A DNA stretch of 64,000 nt from Holacanthus passer. Taxonomy: Eukaryota > Chordata > Actinopteri > Pomacanthidae. Of this stretch, positions 11,647 through 21,300 are shown in pieces. The stretch's first letter is position 1; every line of letters begins with the position of its first letter. Where the stretch lies: positions 1 through 64,000 of the forward strand of contig JAFREQ010000184.1 of assembly GCA_025331565.1 (NCBI GenBank), given 5' to 3'. The notes beneath the pieces were generated by a model. That model was not told where the DNA came from. It ran no database searches and saw nothing but the letters and a program-made list of their open reading frames with translations. Made by a program: the position numbers and the translations under genes.

Positions 11647-14600
11647 ACATTCTCCATAACAGATCCTGCGGTTCAGAGGAGGGAGATTGATGGTGTCTGC
11701 CTGTTCTTTGTCATGGTCGGCGTGGTCTCTTTCTTCACCCAGATGCTGCAGGTAGAGTAGTGGTTTGCTTTAGTAAGACTGATTGCTTTAGTGCTCCGTC
11801 TTCACCCCCTGCTTGTTTTCAAGGTTGGGGGAAAGTCACAAACAGACCTCCTTTATTTTGGCAAATTAAAACCTCCTTTGGATGAAAAAGTCTGCAGAGT
11901 TGCGGCTCTATAACTGAGTCATGGGCAAAGACTAATCTGATATTTCCTGTGTGTCTCCAGGGCTATGCCTTCTCCAAGTCTGGGGAGCTGCTGACCCGCA
12001 GGTTACGGCGGCTCGGCTTCCACGCCATGCTGGGCCAGGAGATCGGCTGGTTCGACGATCACAGGAACAGTCCCGGAGCTCTGACCACACGTCTGGCGAC
12101 TGATGCCTCGCAAGTTCAGGGAGTGAGTTACAGCTGATCATCCAGTCCAATATTCAGCAATAAAATGATAAAATTTAAACATTTTTTACAAAGCTGATGA
12201 GCTGTATCTAATTCAATTTTACAAATCAATACAGGCCACTAGTCTGGTATTAAAATATAATTTGCATAGAGGTGATTTTCCGTCTCCTCTTAAAGGCCAC
12301 GGGGTCGCAGATCGGCATGATCGTCAACTCCCTGACCAACATCGGCGTGGCCGTCCTCATGTCCTTCTACTTCAGCTGGAAGCTCACGCTGCTCATCCTG
12401 TGCTTCCTGCCGTTCATCGCCCTGTCAGGCGGCTTCCAGGCCAAGATGCTGACGGGGTTCGCGAAGGAGGACAAGCAGGCCATGGAGGCGGCCGGACGGG
12501 TCAGACACTGTTTCTACTGGTCACCAAAATCTATTTTCACCTATCTTGACTCGTGACTGTATCAGCCTCCTGTTTGAAAACACATTTCTGATAATGAGTG
12601 ACAAGTCAAAAGCATCATCTCAATAATCCTCCTGACGTTTCAGGTGGGGGGGTGACATCAGCTGACTTATCTACTGACAGCGGATAAGAGACGGTTTAAC
12701 AACAGCGTCTATTTTAGGCTCCGGGTTTCAGCTTGTTCTCATCACTGAAGAAAAGCTCCACAGCCCCGCAGCTCAGCTCACATCTCGGCACAAAAGCATT
12801 TTATTAGGCGCTCCTGTAATTCTCCAAGTTAGGAATGGAGCAAACGCTGTCAGGCTCAATTCCTGCCGGGGCCACCCATGTCTCGAATGCAGTTACGGTG
12901 CGGAAACACGGCGGATGAAACCTCGGGCCAATACAGTGAGAGCAGGAAAGTTCACAATGAAAGAAAGAGTGTTCCAAAGTCAGTTTCCTTGGAACTTTCT
13001 TCAGCTATCTTAATCATCCCGATGGAGTAAACCTCACCCATCCAAATAAAGTGGATTAGATGTAAGTTTAATGATCCCTATGGGGGGAAATTGGCTTACT
13101 GGAGCGGCATAAAATAGGATATAGATAAGAACAGAGCCAGTGCTTTATCTATATCTTCTTCTCCTTTGCACATTAAAAACACATAAGAATTGGGAACAGT
13201 CTCTTTTCACTATCAGTCTTTTTTTTGCCTGTTTAATCTGGTATCAGAATTTCAACCCCAGTCCTTTATTTGCAGATTTCCGGCGAGGCTCTAAACAACA
13301 TCCGCACCATCGCAGGCCTGGGGAAGGAGAGGAATTTCGTGGAGATGTACGAGGCCCAGCTGGACGCGCCGTACCGAGCGGCCCTGAAGAAGGCCAACGT
13401 GTACGGAGCCTGCTATGGTTTCGCCCAGTGCATCATCTTCTTGACCAACTCCGCCTCCTACAGGTTTGGAGGTTACCTGGTGCGGCAGGAAGGGCTCCAT
13501 TTCAGCTTGGTGTTCAGGTGAGAGAAGAAGTCTGGTATTGATTTTAGAAGAATTGTTACTTTAAAATAAAAAAATCAGTCGTACCAGGAGAAGGAGAGAG
13601 GACTCAACCCTGTGGTGAGCGGATGGATCGACTGATAAGTGACCCTACACCGGTTTCTCTGGCAGGGTCATCTCAGCCATCGTCACCAGCGGCACAGCCC
13701 TGGGCAGAGCCTCCTCTTACACGCCAGACTACGCCAAGGCCAAGATCTCAGCGGCACGTTTCTTCCAGCTGCTGGACCGCGTGCCTCAGATCAGCGTCTA
13801 CAGCGCAAAGGGAGATAAATGGGTAGGAGGGCATTGGTTATGCTATGTAATGTGCTATGGCGCCACATTGCATGCTCAGTGTATAAAAATGATACACTCA
13901 GAAGGAAATCCAGATGAAAAGTCTGATTTCTTATTCCTTTATTCCTGAGCTTATTAATTATACATGAGTTGTGAGAAGACACGTGTAGACGGAAGGAGGA
14001 GACAAGGAAGGATTTTTAGTCCTTTATCACACGCTGTACATCCAAAAGAAAAAAACACAAGTAGCTTTTTAAAAGAAGGAGGTGGCGCCCTAACACATCA
14101 ACTAACCTTTGCACTCTTTTTATTTTTGTTCCCCCTCCCTCCCTCCGCTGTGTTTTCAGGATAACTTCCAAGGGAACATCGAGTTCATTGACTGTAAGTT
14201 CACCTACCCCACCAGGCCGGACATCCAGGTCCTGAATGGGCTGAATGTGTCGGTGAAGCCCGGCCAGACGTTGGCCTTTGTGGGCAGCAGCGGCTGTGGG
14301 AAGAGCACCAGTGTGCAGCTGCTGGAGAGGTTTTATGATCCCGACCACGGCCGAGTGGTGAGGAGGACACACAGCTACAGACTGTAAAAAAACACCTGGT
14401 GTTACACCCACTGCATTTATTCAACAGTTTATAACCAGTTACTTTCCAAAGTAAGATTTAACATACATTCATATATATAATCCAATATAATGTACAATAA
14501 TATAACACTCACAAGAGACATACTTTTACTTAGTGTGGCACTCGACTGATTTTACACATGAAGTGCAATTTACTAATCCTGAGTGCTATTACTGTAATTC

Positions 14601-17575
14601 TGTGTCAGAATATCAACCTCTGCTACTTCAATCTTCTACTTCACGTTGCGTTGTTTTCTGTCATGGCAGGCAGCTGTTTTCAGTCAGTTAGCAGCCAAAC
14701 AGCCAGATATTTTTCTTGGGATGTGGTGGAGACCAAAAGCAGAGCTAAAATGAGCGTGATTATTAGTCTTCATAATAATGTTGCAACACATCTGCTATTA
14801 CAACTATTTGCTAACATGATAGTCTTATTAAAAGGGGATGGTATGTCTGTATTGTGTTTACACTCAGTTTCCAATGAGGGCAAAAAAAAAGATGAAAAAA
14901 ATGAAGGACACTAACACTTCACATCATAAAGTTACTTATATACGTTTTGTAAAAAACATAAGCCTGCACAGGAAGAATCTAGTAAATTCTTTGCATATTT
15001 CAACAAGGATATGTGCAAATGAGAGGTCTGACTTTAAAAACAGCCAACTTTATATTGTCATAGCTGTTGCTGACCTTTACCGAAATGTCAGATATCTCAT
15101 CCTGAAATGAATAAGTCATACGTACAGTCTGCTTTCAGCTCACACTCGTAAGGCTCGGTCCTACCTTGAGTGTCATTGTGCAAAGTAAAACCCGCAATTT
15201 GTCAAAGTCAAAGAATAATTGCTGGACATTTAGCGCACTTGGTGATTGAAGTATTTCTGACTCTTATATGGCTTCACTTCATTCATCAGTCAGACATTTA
15301 TGCTGACTTTGTGCTTTATTTAAAAAAAAAAAAAAAAAAAAAGGGGGCACTCCACCCAGGATGAAGGTTTGCCTTTGTGCCAGTATGGAAGCTCTGCCAA
15401 GATTCAAATGGCCTTAATTGAGTTGGAAGTGGTTTGGAAACGCGTGGTCCTGATTCCCTGTCAGAGATTTAAAAAGGACAGTATCACCTCTGCATAGTTA
15501 GGAGAGAAATTACAGCAGAGATGGTGTTATGATAGCTCATTAAGTGGATTGTATTTCCGGTCTTTGATTATTATATTGCTTTCCGCTAATGGCAAAATCA
15601 ATCGCTTCCTGCAGCTGATTGATGGCCATGACTCGAGCAGTGTCAACGTGCCCTTCCTGCGTTCCAAGATTGGCATCGTGTCCCAGGAGCCCGTCTTGTT
15701 TGACTGCAGCATCGCAGAGAACATCAAGTACGGCGACAACTTGCGGGAAATCAGCATGAACGAGGTCATCTCGGCTGCCAAGAAAGCCCAGCTCCACGAC
15801 TTTGTCATGTCGCTCCCAGAGGTACGTTTTGTGTGAGAGGGTTGCGCTTGTGCTTGAAAGCAGAGGTGGAGCAGGAGAGGCTGAAATGAGCTTTGCTTTG
15901 TGTGCGCTCAGAAAACAGGTTGACATGATCATGGTCACAACAAATGCACATACAGAGAATGTTAGTAGGAGAGAGGCTCGTATATACACACACACTGAGG
16001 TTGATGACGGACAGGTGTGGCTTGATGTGTGAATGAGGAACAGGCGTGCAGGTGAGTGTGATGCTTCCCAGCGTATCTCACCAGGAGCCCTCCTAAAGTT
16101 CCAGCTAAGAATTTCCTCTTAAGACCTTTTCACAAACCTGCTGAGAGTAACTGTGATGCGAACTTGAATTTGTTCTTTAAAGAATTGGGACAAAGAGACA
16201 CAGAGTGCATAACATCACATGTCAGTGCCCCCTGGTGGACAAACTATGTAGTGCAGCCACTGTTTCTAAATTACTTTACAATTGCTTGTTACTTATTAGC
16301 TGACTTATACACCGATACTGATCTGCAATTAACTAATATCAACCTGGCAGATTTGTCGGTGTCGTGAGTGAGTTTTCCTCTTAACTTGGCCTGGTAGGAG
16401 CTACATTCAGCCTCGGGATGTTTTGAGTCCCAGGTGATGGGGAAGGGCGAGAAACTGTGAGGGCGAGTTATAGAAAGTCGCAGTAATCGAGAGCCGAGGG
16501 GAAGCGAGAGAAGGTCGGCTCATGATACTGTTACTGACACTGAATCCAGCTAAAAGTCATCATTGCCACTTGATTTTTATGACCTCACATGGTCGCCAGC
16601 GACCTTTGTTGCATGTCATACCTTTTTCTTCTCCTCATTTCCTGTCCGTCTAGTAAAGGTATCAAATAATTAGGGATTTTTTTTTTTAGCTTCAAGACAA
16701 ATAAGATGTGACTCACCATAATTCAGAACGCATAACTCAGATGTTCTTCCTCCCTCCTGCCTCAGAAATACGACACCAACGTCGGCGCCCAGGGTTCTCA
16801 GCTGTCTCGCGGCCAGAAGCAGCGCATCGCCATCGCCAGGGCCATCATACGCGACCCCAAGATCCTGCTCCTGGACGAGGCCACCTCCGCCCTGGACACA
16901 GAGAGCGAGAAGGTACGCTTCATTTAAAAACGGCAGCGTCATCGTTTGCTGAATCCGCAAACCTCGTCTGACAGTACAGCGCAGATGCTTGATATTCTCC
17001 GGGCGGCGAGAGCGAGGAGAGCAGGCAGTTAATTATTATTATCATTAACATCGTTATCATTCATCATCTCTATTATTATCACCAGCAGCTCACAGTTCAT
17101 ATCAACCCTCCAGTCGAGCCTCTTTTAAGATGAATATGGTTTGTGGCTCTGTGCAGTAGCTTTCCCAGCTCAAAAAGGCTGAACCACGCTGAGGACAAAG
17201 AGGCCTCTGCAGCTCGCTGATCCGCTGAAGCATTCTAATGATAGTAATCAACGCATGATTGTGAAATTGCTATAATTGTGAGGCTCGTGCGTCTGCTCTG
17301 CGGGAGAACTGATGACGGCTCCCGCCTGAGATTTTGTCTCTGAACGCTGCTTCACGTGTGTGTTTTCATGACAGACGGTGCAAGAGGCCCTGGACAAAGC
17401 CAGGGAGGGGCGGACCTGCATCGTCATCGCCCATCGCCTGTCCACCATTCAGAACTCGGACATCATCGCCGTCATGTCCAGGGGCTTCGTGATCGAGAAG
17501 GGGACGCACGACCAGCTCATGGCCCTGAATGGAGCCTACTACAAGCTGGTTACCACAGGAGCGCCCATCAGCTAA
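4194..17575 (+). CDS. abcb11: bile salt export pump ABCB11 (28 coding exons)
   Basis: This is the ATP-driven exporter of conjugated bile salts at the hepatocyte canalicular membrane, a full ABCB transporter ordered TMD1-NBD1-linker-TMD2-NBD2. The exons, listed separately, join in phase into 1,361 codons and TAA; human is 1,321. NBD1 has Walker A GPSGAGKST (487-495), Q-loop Gln535, signature MSGGQ (591-595), Walker B LLLDM with Met616 in place of the catalytic Glu, and His647. NBD2 has GSSGCGKST (1153-1161), Gln1201, signature LSRGQ (1259-1263), LLLDE with Glu1284, and His1315. The Met substitution, the SRG signature and the C-terminus KLVTTGAPIS mark BSEP rather than ABCB1, ABCB4 or ABCB5. 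The start at 4194 is chosen because the ATG at 4184 reaches a stop after 24 codons, while this one gives an N-terminus resembling mammalian BSEP (xLxSIKK). The fish a or b paralogue cannot be assigned. Confidence 0.97.
4440..4458 (+). CDS. abcb11: abcb11 coding exon 2 (19-nt microexon)
   Basis: Encodes EPAGSY between tgttgcag and a consensus GTAAGT donor. The human gene has a similarly tiny exon here (22 nt as I recall). It is required to keep the frame between exons 1 and 3. Confidence 0.75.
5451..5480 (+). CDS. abcb11: abcb11 coding exon 3 (30-nt microexon)
   Basis: Encodes KTVTTSKDQEK across its junctions, with acceptor catgcag and donor GTGAGT. It is phase-neutral (30 nt), so it can be skipped without a frameshift. 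I recall no human counterpart. Confidence 0.65.
5566..5617 (+). CDS. abcb11: abcb11 coding exon 4
   Basis: 52 nt, the same length as I recall for the human exon. It ends in VGFFQL just before the first transmembrane domain. Confidence 0.9.
5713..6017 (+). CDS. abcb11: abcb11 coding exon 5: TM1 and first extracellular loop
   Basis: Residues 61-162. TM1 (LMMVVGSVCAVLHG...) is followed by a long extracellular loop with four N-glycosylation sequons (NNT, NYT, NES, NSS). It is 66 nt longer than the human exon as I recall it, and the extra length falls in the loop. Confidence 0.95.
6156..6243 (+). CDS. abcb11: abcb11 coding exon 6: TM2
   Basis: Residues 162-191. Hydrophobic FAFYYVGIAAAVFLLGYFQ helix, matching the human exon in length (88 nt) and phase. 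Confidence 0.95.
6450..6720 (+). mobile_element. L2-like LINE reverse-transcriptase fossil
   Basis: Translating with frameshifts gives NNYRPITNLLLMSKIFE, then QPHHSTET, then ALVKILNDIKLNAN. These are the conserved L2/CR1-clade blocks usually written NYRPISNLPF, FRPHHSTETAL and KVLNDI. Stops and frameshifts make it non-functional. It lies in the same orientation as the host gene. Confidence 0.8.
7095..7107 (+). promoter_or_regulatory. abcb11: perfect DR1 (AGGTCA-A-AGGTCA)
   Basis: Two perfect AGGTCA half-sites are spaced by one A, the consensus for HNF4A homodimers and RXR heterodimers such as PPAR/RXR. It sits 58 bp upstream of the exon 7 acceptor in a liver gene. Occupancy is inference. Confidence 0.5.
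7165..7298 (+). CDS. abcb11: abcb11 coding exon 7: cytoplasmic loop, MEIGWFD
   Basis: Residues 192-236. Contains AAARQIQ and MEIGWFD followed by VGELNTR, the conserved ICL1 coupling region of ABCB proteins. The acceptor is tgctag with a weak pyrimidine tract. Confidence 0.95.
7380..7551 (+). CDS. abcb11: abcb11 coding exon 8: TM3-TM4
   Basis: Residues 236-293. DDINKINDAIADQVAIFLQR then FVKGWKLTLVI. 172 nt, as I recall for human. Confidence 0.96.
7663..7787 (+). CDS. abcb11: abcb11 coding exon 9: ICL2
   Basis: Residues 294-335. Contains AYAKAGAVADEVLSSIRTVAAFGGE, a hallmark ABCB intracellular loop. Confidence 0.96.
7870..8044 (+). CDS. abcb11: abcb11 coding exon 10: TM5
   Basis: Residues 335-393. 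RWGIRKGLIMGFFTGYMW and AFWYGSTLVV segments; TM5 and the following outer loop. Confidence 0.96.
8328..8441 (+). CDS. abcb11: abcb11 coding exon 11: TM6
   Basis: Residues 394-431. VFFGVLIAAMNLGQASPCLEAF is TM6. FETIER leads into NBD1. Confidence 0.96.
8538..8648 (+). CDS. abcb11: abcb11 coding exon 12: start of NBD1
   Basis: Residues 432-468. FHNVTFHYPSRPEVK includes the A-loop Tyr (HYPSRP) that stacks on the ATP adenine. Confidence 0.96.
8747..8872 (+). CDS. abcb11: abcb11 coding exon 13: NBD1 Walker A
   Basis: Residues 469-510. Walker A GPSGAGKST is encoded at 8801-8827, followed by IQLIQRFYDP. Confidence 0.97.
9270..9473 (+). CDS. abcb11: abcb11 coding exon 14: NBD1 Q-loop
   Basis: Residues 511-578. 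GHDIRGLNIQWLR and the VEQEP Q-loop, then AKEANAYNFIMDLP. Confidence 0.97.
9587..9757 (+). CDS. abcb11: abcb11 coding exon 15: NBD1 signature and Walker B
   Basis: Residues 579-635. The canonical ABC signature SGGQKQR is present. Walker B is LLLDMATSALDN, with Met at the catalytic-base position (non-canonical but typical of BSEP). Confidence 0.97.
9941..10142 (+). CDS. abcb11: abcb11 coding exon 16: NBD1 H-loop
   Basis: Residues 636-703. SIAHRLSTI contains the switch His647. Ends with GVYFTLVTLQSQGD. Confidence 0.97.
10241..10304 (+). CDS. abcb11: abcb11 coding exon 17: linker
   Basis: Residues 703-724, acidic then SRAGSYRASLR. 64 nt, as I recall for human. Confidence 0.9.
10305..10747. other. 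abcb11: abcb11 intron 17
   Basis: A 443-bp intron with a degenerate copy of the short interspersed repeat core at 10518-10556 (tttagctgacactatcatcc). A T8 tract immediately precedes the exon 18 acceptor. Confidence 0.8.
10748..10868 (+). CDS. abcb11: abcb11 coding exon 18: linker
   Basis: Residues 724-764. ASIRQRSRSQLSNLIPES is a basic, Ser-rich stretch resembling the human RQRSKSQLS linker. It is about 18 nt longer than the human exon as I recall it. Confidence 0.92.
11067..11237 (+). CDS. abcb11: abcb11 coding exon 19: TM7
   Basis: Residues 765-821. EEEEDEPVEPAPVARILKYNTPEWPYM then a TM7 helix ending SLLFSQIL. Confidence 0.96.
11238..11646. other. abcb11: abcb11 intron 19 ending in a TG repeat
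   Basis: A 409-bp intron whose 3' end is a (TG)24 run joined directly to the CAG acceptor, so the usual pyrimidine tract is replaced by alternating T/G. Confidence 0.9.
11596..11643 (+). repeat. (TG)24 microsatellite at splice acceptor
   Basis: Uninterrupted TG dinucleotides followed at once by the CAG that opens exon 20. Confidence 0.98.
11647..11751 (+). CDS. abcb11: abcb11 coding exon 20: TM8 start
   Basis: Residues 822-856. TFSITDPAVQRREIDGVCLFFVMVGVVSFFTQMLQ; outer loop then TM8. Confidence 0.95.
11961..12122 (+). CDS. abcb11: abcb11 coding exon 21: ICL3
   Basis: Residues 857-910. GYAFSKSGELLTRRLRR, the EIGWFDDHRNSPGALTTRL coupling region and TDASQVQG. Confidence 0.97.
12296..12499 (+). 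CDS. abcb11: abcb11 coding exon 22: TM9-TM10
   Basis: Residues 911-978. SQIGMIVNSLTNIGVAVLMSFY and SWKLTLLILCFLPF helices. Donor CGG|gtcaga is weaker than average. Confidence 0.95.
12500..13275. other. abcb11: abcb11 intron 22
   Basis: A 776-bp intron. It includes an interspersed-repeat fragment at 13063-13118 that is shared with 59986-60034. Nothing else is recognisable. Confidence 0.7.
13063..13118 (+). repeat. dispersed repeat fragment, copy 1
   Basis: Contains gtttaatgatccctatgggg then gaaattgg and ggagc. It resembles 59986-60034 (aactttaatgatacccatg, gaaaattgggtcg, ggagc). The family is not identified. Confidence 0.5.
13276..13517 (+). CDS. abcb11: abcb11 coding exon 23: ICL4-TM11
   Basis: Residues 979-1059. 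ALNNIRTIAGLGKERNF then YGFAQCIIFLTNSASYRFGGYL. The longest exon after exon 5. Confidence 0.97.
13666..13822 (+). CDS. abcb11: abcb11 coding exon 24: TM12
   Basis: Residues 1059-1111. VISAIVTSGTALGRASSYTP then YAKAKISAARFFQLLDR. Confidence 0.97.
14160..14357 (+). CDS. abcb11: abcb11 coding exon 25: NBD2 Walker A
   Basis: Residues 1112-1177. A-loop FTYPTRP and Walker A GSSGCGKST. Confidence 0.97.
14358..15614. other. abcb11: abcb11 intron 25 (longest internal intron)
   Basis: A 1,257-bp AT-rich intron with a poly(A) run at about 15321-15342. Its ORFs are low complexity and not gene-like. The run could be the tail of a decayed retroposon, but no body is recognisable. Confidence 0.7.
15615..15821 (+). 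CDS. abcb11: abcb11 coding exon 26: NBD2 Q-loop
   Basis: Residues 1178-1246. LIDGHDSSSVN, VSQEP with Gln1201, and AQLHDFVMSLPE. Confidence 0.97.
15822..16765. other. abcb11: abcb11 intron 26
   Basis: A 944-bp intron with no repeat or gene recognised. It carries a strong CTCF-like motif at 16223-16238 on the minus strand. Confidence 0.7.
16223..16238 (-). promoter_or_regulatory. CTCF-like motif, reverse
   Basis: Read on the minus strand this is CCACCAGGGGGCACTG, a close match to the CTCF core CCACNAGGGGGCRCT. It is oriented toward the forward motif at 860-873. Motif match by eye only. Confidence 0.45.
16766..16912 (+). CDS. abcb11: abcb11 coding exon 27: NBD2 signature and Walker B
   Basis: Residues 1247-1295. 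LSRGQKQRIAIARAI signature and LLLDEATSALD with the catalytic Glu1284. Confidence 0.97.
16913..17374. other. abcb11: abcb11 intron 27
   Basis: A 462-bp intron with an ATT/ATC-rich simple stretch around 17030-17090. No other feature seen. Confidence 0.7.
17375..17575 (+). CDS. abcb11: abcb11 terminal coding exon 28
   Basis: Residues 1296-1361 and TAA. VIAHRLSTIQNSDIIAV contains the H-loop His1315. The protein ends YYKLVTTGAPIS, the BSEP C-terminus. Confidence 0.98.
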   Translation, partial: TVQEALDKAREGRTCIVIAHRLSTIQNSDIIAVMSRGFVIEKGTHDQLMALNGAYYKLVTTGAPIS

Positions 17576-18380
17576 CTGCTCAGGGATGTCGAGAGAGGCC
17601 AGGGCTGGAAGTACACTTCAAATTACAAAGCATGTACAGTAAAAGAAAGGAAGCTACACCTGTTTACTCACAGTATTTATTTTTGGGCAGGGATCCTGTC
17701 ATGAAGGGTATTTTATGTCATTGTCTTCCTGTTATGTTGGCAATTGCTTATCTTGAGAAGTGCGTCTGAAAAAATGCCAGCATGTCGTACAGGTACTCAG
17801 AGCTTAGTGTATCCCACAATTCACCACGGTCCAGTGCATCAAACCAGTCCTTTGGTTATTGGTATTGTGCCGATAAACTGGTTTATAATCAACAGATAAA
17901 GAAGTTGAAGCTGAATATTATTTATATCACTCATTTCCAAACATGACACAGTTATGGCAGAACCTCCACAGATGGCTAACACTTACTGTGCTCTTATTGT
18001 AATATAGAAATTCTATGATGATGATGAGAATTATATATGCATACATACACAAATGGTACTGTATATAAAATAATTAAATATTCAATCGCTTCATTTCGTC
18101 AAGCTAAACTAATTAACTGTGAACTGTACCTTTACATTTCCTCAAATGTCAAACTATTCTTTTAAACATTTTGTCAGACATTCAGACTAATATCATGTTG
18201 TGTCTTGTGTACAGTGTTTCTTGATGATTCAATTTAATAGCTTCATGAGGTATATTCTTTCTCCCACATCCTTAATGTGTTTGTTTTTCACTGTCATCTG
18301 ATTGTGACTCTAATGCTCGATGGATGCTCCTATTTTTTATGCTTTATGTGGAAATTAAATAAAACCATCAAACAGTCCGA
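17576..18380 (+). other. abcb11: abcb11 3' UTR
   Basis: AT-rich, non-coding sequence from the stop codon to just past the first AATAAA. An ATTAAA at 18073-18078 is a possible alternative signal. The right end is inferred. Confidence 0.65.
18358..18363 (+). terminator. abcb11: candidate poly(A) signal of abcb11
   Basis: First canonical AATAAA after the stop codon (about 780 bp downstream). A GT-richer stretch follows at 18395-18420, as expected of a downstream element. Confidence 0.6.
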
Positions 18381-21300
18381 GTTCCACCGAGCCACGTGTA
18401 GTATTTACGTGAATGTGAGGGAGGAGAGACGGCCTCGTTTATCAGGAGCGTCCCGGTGGGCTCTGATAAACTGCCACATGCCCGTGGTCTTAAAAATACA
18501 TCACATGAGCAGCAACTTGCAAATACTGCAGGTGATGAAAACCAGATATTCTGTTGACGTGAAACATTCAGTTATGTTAAATCACATGCTCTCGTATAAA
18601 TACAACTCAGAATGAAAGTTAGGTCAAATGTTGAAAGTGATTTTTACAACCTACCTGTGTGGTGTCAGGCCAGTCAAATATCTCCCGTCCTTCATCTTTT
18701 GTTCTGCTTTAATGCATTTTAAAAGGGCCTGCACACACACACAGGTGTTTTCAGCCAATTAAGACTTCTGCTCAGGTTGAAGGTGGGCGGAGCTGCTGGT
18801 GTGACATAGTCAGATAGCTGTCAATCAAATGTGTCCACGCCCACAGAGGAGACTGGAGGAGACTTTTGATCAGCCAGGTCTGCAAACAGGGGCGACTACG
18901 AAACTCTAATTAGCGATGCGTTCAAGGGCATTTCATCTAACACCTGTCTGCTTGCATTCATGCTGAATTTGTCAAAGTCAGAAGACAACCAATAAGCAAA
19001 CAGAATTATTTTGGAAAGGATCATGTGCAAAATGAATGGCAGCGTGTCCTTGAAAACCACGGAGCCATGAAAGGGACAAAGTGCAGTAAAAGGTTATCAG
19101 TTAACAATACTACTCATTAAAATGGAATTTAAAAGGAGAAGTAAAGCATTGTACTTCTCTTTAAACCTCCAATGGGTATAAAAGGAGAGAAACTAATACG
19201 TTAAATAAATTTACACCTAATTCACTTGACTCCTCGTTCTTATTCATTATTTATTTACCTCCTGTTTTGCTTTTTTGTAATAGCTCACTTGTAATCATTG
19301 CAATGGGAACTGTGTTATCCCTGAATGTATGAGAGTATTTGTTGACTTATTTAGTTATAAATAACCTGTTGTCAGTCTCGGGCTCCATAGATGTGCCACT
19401 AAATGAGAGAAAACGTCTCCTGCTTTCAACTGCATTACCTCATGGTGATAAAATAACTTTGAGGGAAAAACAAGGGCGAGGAAACGGTCACTGTGATGGA
19501 TTACATATCTCACGCTGGTTTCTTTCTCAGCACCCAGCAGAAATGAATACAAATCACATCCCACCTGCAAGGTACTGTACGAAATCCACCTCGAGATGAA
19601 CGGCGTGCGCCCGGCTCAGCGTGTGTGATTTGTATTTAATAGGCGAGAACATGCAAAATCGCTGGTGTAGCCACATAATTCCAAACCAGGAGTTTATTAT
19701 CGAGCTGTCAGTCAGTTGTTTAAACGACAAGACGACGTGCCTGTAATAAACAGAGGAGCGCTGTCCGTGGTGCTCAGCACCAGCACGGCAAAGCACGGGC
19801 ACATTAAGACCTGCTGCTCTGAAATGCCTTCCTCTGAGACACATGTTGGGATAATGCACGGCAGGGCTCCCTGCTACGTGAAGATAATGCTGGATGGCAG
19901 CATTTCAGGGCTTAGCTGTTTATAGCGGAGAGCCGCTGCAGGCCTCTCGCTCTTTCACTTAGATAAACTAAACCATGAATAAGCAGTTTGATGGCATAAC
20001 ACAGCTACTTAAGAGCGCCGTGACTGACTGACTGAATGAATGAATCCTCGACTCTGACAGGAATATTTAATGCGACGCAGCCGCCTGTTTCTCGATTCCG
20101 TGTTAATGTGTGTCGACGCCGTCAGGAGTGCAGATGTCAGAGACACTCCATCAGTTAGTGGTAATGTGTGATCACGCCGCGCTGACCTCTGGGAAATTGA
20201 GTCTTTAATCACGACATCTCCAGGAAAACCAGGCTCCAGGTAAATTAGCATTCCTCAGATGCAATCTAATCTCACGGCTTCTCCTGCCAATTCATTCGGC
20301 GAGAGGACGCTGTTTGACTTTGTGCCATGTAATGTCAGTGCAAGTCTGATTGATGAAAACAGGCACCGGAGGCAACTCATGTGTCTCCGTTGGGCGTGAG
20401 TGATAAGCCTCTGTGTGTTTTGTATGATCTCGGTGTATGTTCACATAAACACATGGAGAATTTTCCCCTGTGTTGACTTGCATTGTAATTCCTCATAAAA
20501 TTTTAAAAAACTATGCTAATAATCCATTAAGCTCAAAATAAATTCAGAAAACTCACATTAGCTTTGGTGCAGGTGCATTCACATGGATTATTTTGTGCGC
20601 CTCTCATAATTACACCTCCCCTTAATTTCCCATAAGGATAATTTGTTTTACTGTCTTTCTGCCCCGGACTCACCTACTGCGTGCCGGACAGCGGGTCTCC
20701 AAAGGATTTAAAGTGCTGACAGTCAAGAAGCCATTACAGCTCACTGAAGGGCCGGCCGGCAAATTGGTTGGCTCGCAGGAGTAGTAAATAAGATGGAGGA
20801 GACCCTTGTTTTTTTGCCTTGTCAATAGCTGGCCTTAGGGCAGCGGCGTTCTGAGTCAGAATTTAAATGTGGTGGTGGAGGCTCGGGAGGAGAGAAGAAA
20901 TTAAAATGAGACTCGGCTTCAGGTGAGAGGAGCATAAAGAGAAAGTTCCATGTTTGATCGGTGACAGCAGCCGGAGGTTATTCCAGCTATGAGCCTGCGA
21001 GTAAGTTTCGCTCAAAAAGCTCAACTGCACAAAAAGGTTTTCAGTTGTTCAGCAGGTCTGTTGAAGTGTCCTCTTAACTCTGAATATTAATTCAATCCTG
21101 AACATACATGCTTGACTTTTAATAAAGAAGCGAGGTGATGGCAACACAAGCAGGATTCAACATAAGAAAAGAGTCATTCTGTTCTCCCTTATGAGTTCCT
21201 GTGTAATTCTATAATGAACCTGACATCAGGTTATATAACTGTAATCTGGACTTGATTTGATTCTTTCAGCTTTAACACAAGGAGGCAGGAACAATATTAA

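Noticed and set aside
12262..12549. 95-codon ORF in another frame over abcb11 exon 22
   Set aside because: His- and Pro-rich translation caused by a GC-rich third position. The true frame encodes TM9-TM10.
14558..15110. 118- and 90-codon ORFs in abcb11 intron 25
   Set aside because: AT-rich, Lys-rich low-complexity translation, with no similarity or splice logic.
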